Source: Acholeplasmatales bacterium (lineage in GTDB: Bacteria; Bacillota_I; Bacilli_A; Acholeplasmatales; Anaeroplasmataceae). Taken from it: a DNA stretch of 49,075 bases. Both the position numbers and the translations under genes were made by a program. The notes beneath the pieces were generated by a model. The model made no database searches. It was not told where the DNA came from and worked only from the letters and a program-made list of their open reading frames with translations. Numbering within the stretch: the stretch's first letter is position 1; every line of letters starts with the position of its first letter. Of this stretch, positions 17,997 through 26,931 are shown in pieces. The stretch spans positions 1 through 49,075 of the forward strand of contig JAFTQR010000031.1 of NCBI GenBank assembly GCA_017462645.1. Direction: 5' to 3'.

Positions 17997-19127
17997 CTAA
18001 AAAATAAAGCATTCCTTAAAAATAGAGCACATTACTTCCCACAAATTCTTCTTTTTAACCTCTTTATTAGCTGATATTTCACCATTAGCTATAATATTAT
18101 TACCTAAATATATATCAATAGTACCATTATAGCTATCATTATATTTATATTTATAGCTATATTCATTCTTTTCATTCTTTTTACAAAGATAATATATATC
18201 TTCTTTAATAACAATATCAAATTTATTTTTATAAAGAATATGATCAATCGATTTTAAGCATAAATCCTTAGCTAATATCTTTTCAAGCTTATAATTATTA
18301 AATCCATATTTTAATAATTCTAATGATTCACTATTTCTAGTTGTTGATTTATCATATCCAAAAACAACACTTATAAGCTTCATATTATTTTGCTGCATAT
18401 GTAATGTTATACAATATCCAGAAAAAGATGTATAACCTGTTTTAAGACCGTTTAAACCATCTACTCTACCAACCATTTTATTTGTATTAACAAGCCAAAA
18501 TGGATTATCCGTATCCTTTCTTATATAATCCTCTTGTATATTAGTGTAATTTAAAACATCAGGATATTTTGTAACTAATTCTCTTGAAATTAAAGCCATA
18601 TCATAGGCTGATGAGTAATGATTTTCTTTACTTAATCCAGTACAATCACTAAAACATGTATTTTTACAGCCTAGCTCTAAAGCTTTTTGATTCATTTTTT
18701 GAACAAAATGAGCTTCACTTCCTTCTATTTCCATTGCTAATAATACTGCACAATCATTTGCTGAGGCTACACATAAGGATTTTATTGCCTCATCAACTGA
18801 AATTTGCTCACCTACCTCTAAATAAACTTGGCTTCCGCCCATAGATGCAGCGTATTCTGGTACTACTAGCATTTTATTTTTATCTAAAATATTATTATCC
18901 ATAGCCTCATATATTAATAATAAGGTCATTATTTTGGTCATAGATGCAGGTGATAGCTTTTCATGTATATTTTTTTCATATAATATTTCACCTGTTGATT
19001 CCTCCATTAAAATACCTGATTTAGCACCATTAATAAATGCTCCATCTATTGTATTAGCATTTAATGATAATGGTTTTAATAAAATTGATATAGAAATAAC
19101 AAAAATAAAGATTATAAGTTTTTTCAT
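17997..19127 (-). CDS. D-alanyl-D-alanine carboxypeptidase (low-molecular-weight PBP)
   Basis: The 376-residue enzyme removes the terminal D-Ala from peptidoglycan stems. A signal peptide (MKKLIIFIFVISISILL) precedes the three active-site motifs: SxxK in SPASMTKIMT (about residue 61), SxN in VASANDCAV (about 122) and KTG in LKTGYTSF (about 228). A beta-rich C-terminal domain follows and the last about 20 residues (NLWEVMCSIFKECFIF) could be an amphipathic anchor. The family includes vegetative DacA and the sporulation enzymes DacB and DacF; sporulation genes in this window make DacF possible, but I cannot decide. It is divergent from the GNAT gene. Confidence 0.92.
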   Translation of the reverse strand: MKKLIIFIFVISISILLKPLSLNANTIDGAFINGAKSGILMEESTGEILYEKNIHEKLSPASMTKIMTLLLIYEAMDNNILDKNKMLVVPEYAASMGGSQVYLEVGEQISVDEAIKSLCVASANDCAVLLAMEIEGSEAHFVQKMNQKALELGCKNTCFSDCTGLSKENHYSSAYDMALISRELVTKYPDVLNYTNIQEDYIRKDTDNPFWLVNTNKMVGRVDGLNGLKTGYTSFSGYCITLHMQQNNMKLISVVFGYDKSTTRNSESLELLKYGFNNYKLEKILAKDLCLKSIDHILYKNKFDIVIKEDIYYLCKKNEKNEYSYKYKYNDSYNGTIDIYLGNNIIANGEISANKEVKKKNLWEVMCSIFKECFIF

Positions 19128-19192
19128 AAAATCACCGATAAATATTATTCAAATTATAATAAAAATATGCTAAAATAAGATGGGTGAATTAT

Positions 19193-19669
19193 ATGTTGTT
19201 TGAATTAGTAGATACTAAAGATGAATTAAAACAAATTGAATTTATGGCTTCTATTATATGGCCTATTGCGTATAAAGATATATTATCAGCTGATCAAATT
19301 AAATATATGCTAAATAAATATTTAACATTAGATGCTATATTAGCTAATATTGATGATGGCTATACATATGTTATTATTCATGATGAGGATAATAAAATGG
19401 GCTTTATGTCATATAAACTAATGGATACTCAATGCTTCTTATCTAAGCTTTATATACTTCCTAATTTTCAAAATCAGGGTATAGCTAGAAAGGCTATTGA
19501 ATATCTTCAAGCTTTTAAATTACCAATCACATTAACTGTTAATAAGCATAATGATAATGCATATCAAAAATACCTACATATGGGCTTTACTGTATATGAC
19601 AGTGTAGTTACTGATATAGGTAATGGATATGTAATGGATGATTATTGTATGGTGTTAAAAAAGGATTAA
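19193..19669 (+). CDS. GNAT family N-acetyltransferase
   Basis: The 158-residue product has the acetyl-CoA binding motif A as LSKLYILPNFQNQGIARKAI (Q-x-x-G-x-A) and a family-like C-terminal part with NKHNDNAYQKYLHMGF. The substrate is unknown. I chose the ATG at 19193 because GGGTGA sits 5 nt upstream; the GTG at 19184 lies within that site. The stop codon falls in a bidirectional terminator shared with the convergent YcxB-like gene. Confidence 0.87.
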   Translation: MLFELVDTKDELKQIEFMASIIWPIAYKDILSADQIKYMLNKYLTLDAILANIDDGYTYVIIHDEDNKMGFMSYKLMDTQCFLSKLYILPNFQNQGIARKAIEYLQAFKLPITLTVNKHNDNAYQKYLHMGFTVYDSVVTDIGNGYVMDDYCMVLKKD

Positions 19670-19690
19670 GTGAAAACTTAATCCTTCTTT
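19661..19690. terminator. Bidirectional terminator between GNAT and YcxB-like genes
   Basis: AAGGATTAAGT and ACTTAATCCTT pair around a GAAA loop, with T-runs on the outer sides of both strands. It contains the stop codons of both convergent genes. Confidence 0.87.
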
Positions 19691-20226
19691 TTTTTCTTTT
19701 TATCTTTAATTTTTTTCTTATTAATACCTAAATTTTTTATAAAGAATTGCTCCATATTCTTATCAAATCCATTTTTATAAATAAATAGTATATAGTTTTC
19801 CTTTAATACTATTTCATATCTATCATCGTATTCTACTACTTTTTTAATACTATCATATTTATATTCAAGCTTATTTGTTTTATCAAATTGAATACAAGAT
19901 ACCATGATACTATGCTCTTTAAATTTATATTCATATGTCATTCCATAATCACATACAATTTTATTTTGCTTATATACCTTTTTAGGGATTCTAAGAAATG
20001 TAATTAAATTATATATAACATATATAAAACCAATTATTAAACCAGCTATACCAGTAGCAATAGAATCCTCATCATAATTGTTTAATCCATTTACTAATAT
20101 TATAATACCACCTATAAAAATTAATGGTATTAAAATAGATTTATATAAATGCTGCTTACGTGTTCTATTTACTAAATCCTTAAATGATTTTTCTTTATCT
20201 ATAACTGTTTTATTAGTTGCAATCAT
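19678..20226 (-). CDS. YcxB-like membrane protein
   Basis: The 182-residue protein has two membrane helices (about residues 30-50 and 58-78), followed by a soluble beta-rich part in which a field like YKFKEHSIMVSC, LEYKYDSIKKVVEYDDRYEI and YILFIYKNGF matches the YcxB-like C-terminal domain pattern (Y-S-D-I-K-K-V-x-E). The C-terminus is a Lys-rich tail. The role of YcxB-like proteins is not known. AAGGAAGTG precedes the ATG. Confidence 0.7.
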   Translation of the reverse strand: MIATNKTVIDKEKSFKDLVNRTRKQHLYKSILIPLIFIGGIIILVNGLNNYDEDSIATGIAGLIIGFIYVIYNLITFLRIPKKVYKQNKIVCDYGMTYEYKFKEHSIMVSCIQFDKTNKLEYKYDSIKKVVEYDDRYEIVLKENYILFIYKNGFDKNMEQFFIKNLGINKKKIKDKKKKKKD

Positions 20227-20282
20227 GTTTTCACTTCCTTAAAAATACATTAGTAATTATACACTAATAATACTTTTAAAAC

Positions 20283-20310
20283 AAGAAAAAAGGAGGATAA
20301 ATCCTCCTTA
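20283..20310 (-). terminator. Terminator of eno
   Basis: AAGGAGGAT and ATCCTCCTT form a 9-bp stem around a 2-nt centre, followed on the minus strand by TTTTCTTG. Confidence 0.85.
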
Positions 20311-20318
20311 TAGCTTTA

Positions 20319-21710
<1,392 letters not shown>

Positions 21711-21726
21711 ATTTTATTTTTCTTAT

Positions 21727-21742
21727 TTGAAAACGTTTTTAT
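21727..21742. promoter_or_regulatory. cre-like catabolite site
   Basis: TTGAAAACGTTTTTAT fits the cre consensus WTGNAANCGNWNNCAW at 15 of 16 positions (T instead of C at position 14). It lies about 20 bases upstream of the eno inverted repeat and next to the stop of the membrane protein gene. Direct binding by CcpA is only inferred. Confidence 0.4.
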
Positions 21743-21745
21743 GTT

Positions 21746-22240
21746 TCAGTTTCTTCCCTTTACACCTTTATAACAGAAGCCCATTAATAACACAAGAATC
21801 AAAATATTAAATATAGACCAAAAAATATCTAAAACATCCTTATATTCAAAAGCACATTTTAAATCAGTATAATATCTTGTAATAAAGGCAAAATGCCATT
21901 CGGGATCCTTTAAAATATATTCAAGATAAAAATCATAATCCTTAAATGTAATAAATATTTCTGTTATATGGGAAATATACATACCGATTATGAAAAATAC
22001 AACTCCTAATATAGGATATAATATATGATAATTAAAATAAGCACCTTTTAATTTATATACAATGAAATAAGCAATAATAATTAAACCAATAGTAAATTGT
22101 GAACCTAGCTTGTCAACTAATAAATAGTCAACTAATCCGGCTAATATTCCACCTAAAACAGCCATTAAAAGTCCATTTAGTATTACTGCCTTAATATCAT
22201 CCTTATATATAGTTTGCTTCCAATTATTTAATTTAAACAT
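21746..22240 (-). CDS. Four-helix membrane protein, unknown function
   Basis: The 164-residue product has four hydrophobic segments (roughly residues 19-41, 50-66, 73-95 and 138-158). I recognise no family. I chose the ATG at 22240 because GGTGA stands 5 nt upstream; an in-frame GTG at 22252 lies at that site. The gene is divergent from the FMN riboswitch-ribU unit and its stop is just upstream of the eno control region. Confidence 0.65.
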   Translation of the reverse strand: MFKLNNWKQTIYKDDIKAVILNGLLMAVLGGILAGLVDYLLVDKLGSQFTIGLIIIAYFIVYKLKGAYFNYHILYPILGVVFFIIGMYISHITEIFITFKDYDFYLEYILKDPEWHFAFITRYYTDLKCAFEYKDVLDIFWSIFNILILVLLMGFCYKGVKGRN

Positions 22241-22312
22241 AATAATCACCACTATTATCTTAATATTTATTTATATTTTTTTCAATTATTAAAATAAAAT
22301 TTTATAAAAATA

Positions 22313-22341
22313 TTGAATATAAAAAAAATATAACATATAAT
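22313..22341 (+). promoter_or_regulatory. Promoter of the FMN riboswitch transcript
   Basis: TTGAAT (22313-22318), a 17-bp spacer and TATAAT (22336-22341) stand directly before the riboswitch. Confidence 0.7.
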
Positions 22342-22358
22342 ACTAGTAATAAAATAAA

Positions 22359-22527
22359 ACTTCGGGGCAGGGTGTAATTCCCTACTGGCGGTATACTCCG
22401 CGAACCTTTTTTGGCCGAACCGGTGAAATTCCGGTAGCAACAGTTAGAGTCTGGATGAAAGAAGTATATTACAATCCTTAGGGATTAGTGGGTACCTAGA
22501 AGATTTATTTTAGGTATTTTTTTAATT
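22359..22527 (+). promoter_or_regulatory. FMN (RFN) riboswitch with terminator
   Basis: The RFN aptamer shows the conserved pieces in order: CTTCGGGGCAGGGTG, TTCCCTACTGGCGGTA, CCGCGAACC, GGCCGAACCGGTGAAATTCC, CAACAGTTAGAGTCTGGATG and the closing GAAAGAAG (22360-22464). Downstream GTACCTA (22492-22498) pairs with TAGGTAT (22511-22517), followed by a T-run: an intrinsic terminator. FMN binding should favour termination and lower ribU expression. SD AAGGAGG lies just after the terminator. Confidence 0.95.
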
Positions 22528-22542
22528 TCAAGGAGGATTTAT

Positions 22543-23205
22543 ATGAAAATGTCAACTAAAAAATTGGCAACACTAGGTATATTAGGAGCATTAACAATCG
22601 TTGTTAATCTAATCACTGTTTCCTTTAATATATCTTTAGTACCTGCAGTACCATTTTTAAGCTATGATGCAAAGGATGTCATCATAACTATTACAGGATT
22701 TATTTATGGACCTATGGCATCATTTATATTAAGCCTAGTTACTTCTACTGTTGAGCTTATGTATAACACTGGTCATAATCCAATAATTGATCTATTAATG
22801 AATGTAATTTCAACATGCTCAATGTCTTGTACTGCTGCTTTCATTTACAAAAAAATGAAATCAAAGCAGGGAGCAGTTATAGGCTTAATTACAGGTGTTG
22901 TTTTATCTACTACCGCAATGGTTATTTGGAATATAATTGTTACACCTGGCTATTATGGAATGCCTAGACAGGCAATTGTAGAATTAGTTATGCCCGGATT
23001 CCTACCATTTAATTTAATTAAATCAGGATTAAATGCATCCTTAGTTCTTTTAGTCTATAAGCCTATTATTACAGCCTTTAGATCTACTTTATTAGTTGAG
23101 GGAAAGGGTCAAAAGGTTAAATATAGTACAGGATTAATCATTTTAGGATTATTCTTAGTTGTTACTATAATTTTAATTATATTAGTATTAAATGATGTTA
23201 TTTAA
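22543..23205 (+). CDS. ribU: Riboflavin ECF transporter S component
   Basis: RibU binds riboflavin and works with the shared EcfAA'T energy module. The 220-residue protein has six hydrophobic segments, the RibU-type region FLSYDAKDVIITITGFIYGP (about residues 38-57) and the conserved TPGYYGMPR. The position directly behind an FMN riboswitch fits. A C-terminal extra helix (about residues 195-215) is present. It shares its operon with the flavin-type protein that follows. Confidence 0.95.
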   Translation: MKMSTKKLATLGILGALTIVVNLITVSFNISLVPAVPFLSYDAKDVIITITGFIYGPMASFILSLVTSTVELMYNTGHNPIIDLLMNVISTCSMSCTAAFIYKKMKSKQGAVIGLITGVVLSTTAMVIWNIIVTPGYYGMPRQAIVELVMPGFLPFNLIKSGLNASLVLLVYKPIITAFRSTLLVEGKGQKVKYSTGLIILGLFLVVTIILIILVLNDVI

Positions 23206-23215
23206 GAGGTGTAAT

Positions 23216-23671
23216 ATGAATTTTAATGAAGCAAAAAAAATATATGATGAAAAATTAGGTAATTATAAAATTATGGCCTTAGCTACATCTTCTAATGATT
23301 ATCCTATGGTAAGAAATGTTAGCTGTATCTTCTATAATGAAAAAATCTATTTTAAAACAGATATTAATTTTAGAAAAACAAAACAATTACTTTCTAATGA
23401 AAGGGTTGCGTTATGCTTTAATGGTGTTCAGGTTGAAGGTATTGCCAAAAATACAGGTTTAGTTATTGATGAACCTGGGAAAATATTTGAAAAAAAATAT
23501 AAGGAATATTTATGGGGTAGCTATAATGCATATTCTCATGAGGACACAGAAATATTAATTGAGGTAACACCTAAGTTTGTTGAAATTTGGGATGATGATG
23601 AAAATAAAAATGCATATCAAATATTTATTAATTTTGATACTAAAGAGGTCGAAATTAAAAAATACGACTAA
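23216..23671 (+). CDS. Pyridoxamine 5'-phosphate oxidase-like flavin protein
   Basis: The 151-residue protein has the split-barrel flavin-binding pattern: IMALATSSNDYPMVRNVSC, IYFKTDINFRKTKQLLSNER and VALCFNGVQVEGIA. Members usually bind FMN or F420 and act as oxidoreductases. I chose ATG 23216: AAGAGGTG is 5 nt upstream, and the start at 23192 would lie inside ribU. Being co-transcribed with ribU under the FMN riboswitch supports a flavin cofactor. The substrate is unknown. Confidence 0.82.
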   Translation: MNFNEAKKIYDEKLGNYKIMALATSSNDYPMVRNVSCIFYNEKIYFKTDINFRKTKQLLSNERVALCFNGVQVEGIAKNTGLVIDEPGKIFEKKYKEYLWGSYNAYSHEDTEILIEVTPKFVEIWDDDENKNAYQIFINFDTKEVEIKKYD

Positions 23672-23709
23672 AAAAATATCCAGAGATAATCTCTGGATAT
23701 ATTTTTTAT
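23671..23709. terminator. Terminator between ribU operon and lipoprotein gene
   Basis: A 10-bp stem (ATATCCAGAG with CTCTGGATAT) lies between A- and T-runs, so it can serve both convergent units. Confidence 0.85.
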
Positions 23710-24407
23710 TCAACTTTTACAAATTCAGCTTGGAATAGAACTTCACCTTGAGTTACTTTTGTAATCTTTCCATCAGCAAATTGGAATACTTGTGGCTTAT
23801 TAAGCACATCGATTGTTAAATCAGTACCATCTAATGTATATGTACCAACATATGATTCTTCATAATCTTGATCTGTAATACCAACAATATAAGTTACATT
23901 AGTTTCAGTAAATACAAATTTAATGTAATAGCCATTTTGAACCATATCATAACCACCAGAATCATACTTTGTACAATTCCAAGTACCGATAAGGCTTGTT
24001 GAATCTACATTAGAATCACCTTCAGGTTCTTCAGTTTCAACCTTACCATATTCTATGTATTGAGTATAACCTTCAACTTCCATTTCAACAATTATTTTGC
24101 CATCTGATAATGTTGCATTTATTGTTTCACCTTCAATAGTAATTGATATTTTATCGCCATCAATTGTATATGTTCCTTCAACTGAATAGTCAGCAGCACC
24201 TGCTACAGCAACACCATTTTCTTTTAATTCAAGGAAGGTACCTTCTCCGGCAGCCATGTCTGTTACATCTTCGCCACCCATTTCCATTTTAGTGATTTCA
24301 TATCTACCAAGATATTCTCCATTACTTTCATCACCACTACATGAAACTAAAGTAATAGATAAAACAGCTAGTAGCATTACTAAAAATGCTTTAAAAAATT
24401 TTTTCAT
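23706..24407 (-). CDS. Lipoprotein with two lipocalin-like domains
   Basis: The 233-residue protein has a lipoprotein signal with lipobox LVSC (Cys 23). It contains two similar beta-rich units, about residues 32-122 (YLGRYEITKMEMGG, then VEGTYTIDGDKISITIEG) and 139-233 (LIGTWNCTKYDSGG, then VGTYTLDGTDLTIDV). The pattern fits lipocalin-like domains of secreted gut-Firmicutes lipoproteins. Its signal peptide is very like that of the 129-residue paralog at 24892-25281. A decayed third member lies between them. GGAGGAATTT precedes the ATG. The ligand is unknown. Confidence 0.8.
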   Translation of the reverse strand: MKKFFKAFLVMLLAVLSITLVSCSGDESNGEYLGRYEITKMEMGGEDVTDMAAGEGTFLELKENGVAVAGAADYSVEGTYTIDGDKISITIEGETINATLSDGKIIVEMEVEGYTQYIEYGKVETEEPEGDSNVDSTSLIGTWNCTKYDSGGYDMVQNGYYIKFVFTETNVTYIVGITDQDYEESYVGTYTLDGTDLTIDVLNKPQVFQFADGKITKVTQGEVLFQAEFVKVE

Positions 24408-24440
24408 ATTAAATTCCTCCGTATCGTTCTTTATAATTTA

Positions 24441-24469
24441 ATTATAGTAGATAAAATAAAAAAATGCAA
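24441..24469 (-). promoter_or_regulatory. Promoter of the 233-residue lipoprotein
   Basis: TTGCAT (24464-24469), a 17-bp spacer and TATAAT (24441-24446) on the minus strand. The -35 overlaps the terminator of the upstream pseudogene. Confidence 0.65.
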
Positions 24470-24489
24470 GATAGATTCTTACATTTTAT
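24459..24489 (-). terminator. Terminator of the lipoprotein pseudogene
   Basis: The stem TGTAAGAA...TTCTTGCATTTTTTT form on the minus strand is imperfect, and it closely resembles the terminator at 24855-24883, as expected if gene and terminator were duplicated together. Confidence 0.55.
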
Positions 24490-24504
24490 ATTTTCATATA
24501 TAAA

Positions 24505-24852
24505 TTAATTTGTTTTTACTGGAACATCTGGTGTATCGCTAATTTTTTCAAATTCAAGACCAGATACAGTAGTACCATCTATACTAGTATGTATAAAACT
24601 TAATTTATTATCAATAATTTCACCTGTTAAAATCAAATCTTACCTTCATCATCTTTAACAAAATATGAAATATTGTCTTTATCTACTTCGTATGTACCTG
24701 ATTGTTTGCTATCTAATATAATCATTTCAAAAGAATAATTCTCATTAAACAATAAATACATATCAACATTAGGTTGCCCATCATCAGTTCTTACACCATT
24801 TATAATGCTATATTGGTTTATTGCTATATAAGCACCAACAATATTTTTTCAT
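24505..24852 (-). pseudogene. Decayed lipocalin-like lipoprotein gene
   Basis: The roughly 350-base stretch encodes, in two frames, pieces of a protein like its neighbours. One frame (about 24840 to 24638) reads NIVGAYIAINQY, then SGTYEVDKDNISYFVKDDEG before a TGA; the other frame continues as DLILTGEIIDNKLSF and GLEFEKISDTPDVPV to TAA at 24505. A single one-base shift near 24640 would join them. The promoter, ribosome site and signal peptide are missing: the terminator of the upstream gene is followed almost directly by the domain. Both the deletion and the frameshift indicate loss of function. Confidence 0.78.
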
Positions 24853-24854
24853 TT

Positions 24855-24883
24855 AAAAAATGCAAGAATTTCTTCTTGCATTA
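24855..24883 (-). terminator. Terminator of the 129-residue lipoprotein
   Basis: AAATGCAAGAA and TTCTTGCATT pair around a short loop and are followed on the minus strand by TTTTTTAAAT. Confidence 0.8.
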
Positions 24884-24891
24884 ATTAATTA

Positions 24892-25281
24892 TTAAGCCTT
24901 AGTAAGCTTCATTGAGAATACAGTACCATCAACATTTTCTGAAATAGTAATTGTATTACCTGAAATTGTACCAGATTGAGGATCACCATCAATTGTAATT
25001 GTGATAGTTTCACCATCAACAGTGTATGTACCTTCCATTGATTCAGACATACCCATCGCAGATACTGTCATTGTAGCCTTACCATCTTCAGTAAACTCCA
25101 TACTAATTGTAGCACCTTCACCCATCATTGCAATATAGTCTACGTCGCCAACCTTATATTCAGTTACATTCCATGTACCTACAACTCCACTAGCACCTTC
25201 ATTGTCATCCTTACATGATGCTAATGTTAATGTTAATACTGCTACTAACATTACTAAACACATCTTTAAAAATTTTTTCAT
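24892..25281 (-). CDS. Lipocalin-like lipoprotein
   Basis: The 129-residue protein has lipobox LASC (Cys 23) and one lipocalin-like domain (GVVGTWNVTEYKVGD, then MEGTYTVDGETITITIDG). It is a single-domain paralog of the two-domain lipoprotein at 23706-24407; their signal peptides share most residues. GGAGGAAATTT precedes the ATG. It is driven by a consensus promoter that carries a 16-bp palindrome in its spacer, so it may be tightly controlled. No ligand can be inferred. Confidence 0.82.
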   Translation of the reverse strand: MKKFLKMCLVMLVAVLTLTLASCKDDNEGASGVVGTWNVTEYKVGDVDYIAMMGEGATISMEFTEDGKATMTVSAMGMSESMEGTYTVDGETITITIDGDPQSGTISGNTITISENVDGTVFSMKLTKA

Positions 25282-25306
25282 ATCAAATTTCCTCCTATAT
25301 GTCTAT

Positions 25307-25335
25307 ATTATACGAAAATTTTCGTAATATGTCAA
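25307..25335 (-). promoter_or_regulatory. Consensus promoter with a palindromic operator
   Basis: A perfect -35 TTGACA (25330-25335), a 17-bp spacer and a perfect -10 TATAAT (25307-25312) are on the minus strand. The perfect palindrome TACGAAAATTTTCGTA (25311-25326) fills most of the spacer and touches the -10, a typical place for a repressor site. Confidence 0.8.
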
Positions 25336-25363
25336 ATTAAAAAGGGCAATTCATATTGCCCTT
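25336..25363 (-). terminator. Terminator of gpmI
   Basis: AAGGGCAAT and ATTGCCCTT form a 9-bp stem with a 4-nt loop, followed on the minus strand by TTTTTAATTT. It abuts the -35 of the lipoprotein promoter. Confidence 0.85.
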
Positions 25364-25369
25364 GAAATA

Positions 25370-26899
25370 TTATTTTAAAATTAATGATTTAGAAGTCATT
25401 TCCTCTGGTATATTAATTTCTAATAAATCTAATAAAGTTGGAGCTAAATCAGATAAAATACCATCTTTTCTTATCTTAACATTAGCATCTGTTACAACAA
25501 CAGGTACTAAATTAGTTTTATGAGATGTAAATGGCTTACCATCCTCATCTGCAAGCTTCTCAGCATTACCATGGTCAGCTGTTATAACAGCAACACCACC
25601 GACAGAATCTAAAGCCTCTACTACTCTACCAACACATTCATCAACAGCCTCTACAGCCTTTACTGCTGCAGGAATAACACCTGTATGACCAACCATATCA
25701 CAGTTAGCATAGTTTAGAATAATAGTATCATATTTTAATGACTTAATAGCTTCAACTACCTTATCACATACCTCATATGCACTCATTTCAGGCTTCATAT
25801 CATATGTAGCAACCTTAGGAGAATTAACTAAAATACGATCCGCACCATCAATCTCTCTATCAGCACCACCATCAAAGAAGAAAGTTACATGAGCATATTT
25901 TTCAGTTTCAGCAATTCTTAATTGCTTTAATCCATTCTTAGATACAACATCACCAAATAAATTATCTAGCTTTTGTAGGCCAAATGCTAATTCTCCATTA
26001 ACCGAATCAGCATATTTCATCATAGAAACAAATGTAACATTTTGAGGTCCTTTACTATAGTCTAATCTATAATCCTTTTCTGGATTATAAATTATACAAT
26101 TTGGATTAGATATAGCTGTAGCAATTTGAATTGCTCTATCTGGTCTAAAATTAGCAAATACAACTGAATCACCTGATTCAACCATACCATTCTTATTAGA
26201 TACAAATGGTACAACAAACTCATCTGTTACACCCTTTTCATAAGATGCATTAATACCATCTAATGGATTTGCATAAAAATCACCCTTAGCAATAGTCATT
26301 GCATCATATGCAACTTGAATTCTATCATAATTCTTATCTCTATCCATACCATAATATCTACCACCAACAGTAGCAACCTTAACATTACCTTGCTCAATAA
26401 TCTTAGATAAATAAATACCTGCTGATTTAGGAGCAACATCTCTACCATCTAAGAATGCATGATAATAAACATTTTCTATTCCCATTTCATGAGCTAAATT
26501 AGCTAATGCGATAATATGGTTAGTATGTGAATGCACACCACCATCAGAGCATAAGCCAAAAATATGGAATTTTTTATTATTATTTTTAGCATTATTAATA
26601 GCATTTAATATAGCAGGATTAGATTTGATTTCACCTGTTTTAATAGAATTGTTAATTCTAGAAAGTGATTGCCATACAATTCTACCCGCACCTATATTCA
26701 TATGGCCAACCTCTGAATTACCCATTTGACCATCAGGTAAACCAACAGCCTCACCACTAGCATTTAAATATTTAGTATCATATTTACTAAATATCTTATC
26801 TAAATTTGGTTTAGATGCTAAGCTAACAGCATTAGTTGAGCATGCCTTAGCAATACCATAGCCATCCATTATAATTAAACAAACCGGTCTTTTCTTCAT
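25370..26899 (-). CDS. gpmI: 2,3-bisphosphoglycerate-independent phosphoglycerate mutase
   Basis: The enzyme interconverts 3- and 2-phosphoglycerate using two Mn ions. The 509-residue protein has the metal and phosphoserine motifs MDGYG near the N-terminus, GNSEVGHMNIGAGR with the catalytic Ser, FLDGRDVAPKSA, FANFRPDRAIQ, and C-terminal ITADHGNAEKL and SHKTNLVPVV. I set the start at ATG 26899 (MKKRPVC), since GAGGTG just upstream is the ribosome site; the GTG at 26908 lies in it. It follows the yqeG-rsfS cluster. Confidence 0.97.
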   Translation of the reverse strand: MKKRPVCLIIMDGYGIAKACSTNAVSLASKPNLDKIFSKYDTKYLNASGEAVGLPDGQMGNSEVGHMNIGAGRIVWQSLSRINNSIKTGEIKSNPAILNAINNAKNNNKKFHIFGLCSDGGVHSHTNHIIALANLAHEMGIENVYYHAFLDGRDVAPKSAGIYLSKIIEQGNVKVATVGGRYYGMDRDKNYDRIQVAYDAMTIAKGDFYANPLDGINASYEKGVTDEFVVPFVSNKNGMVESGDSVVFANFRPDRAIQIATAISNPNCIIYNPEKDYRLDYSKGPQNVTFVSMMKYADSVNGELAFGLQKLDNLFGDVVSKNGLKQLRIAETEKYAHVTFFFDGGADREIDGADRILVNSPKVATYDMKPEMSAYEVCDKVVEAIKSLKYDTIILNYANCDMVGHTGVIPAAVKAVEAVDECVGRVVEALDSVGGVAVITADHGNAEKLADEDGKPFTSHKTNLVPVVVTDANVKIRKDGILSDLAPTLLDLLEINIPEEMTSKSLILK

Positions 26900-26931
26900 T
26901 TTTAACACCTCGAATTAAATTATATAATATT

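Noticed and set aside
19145-19175. Sigma-E -35 GCATATT before the D-Ala-D-Ala carboxypeptidase gene
   Set aside because: The -35 is perfect but no acceptable -10 lies 13-15 bp downstream.
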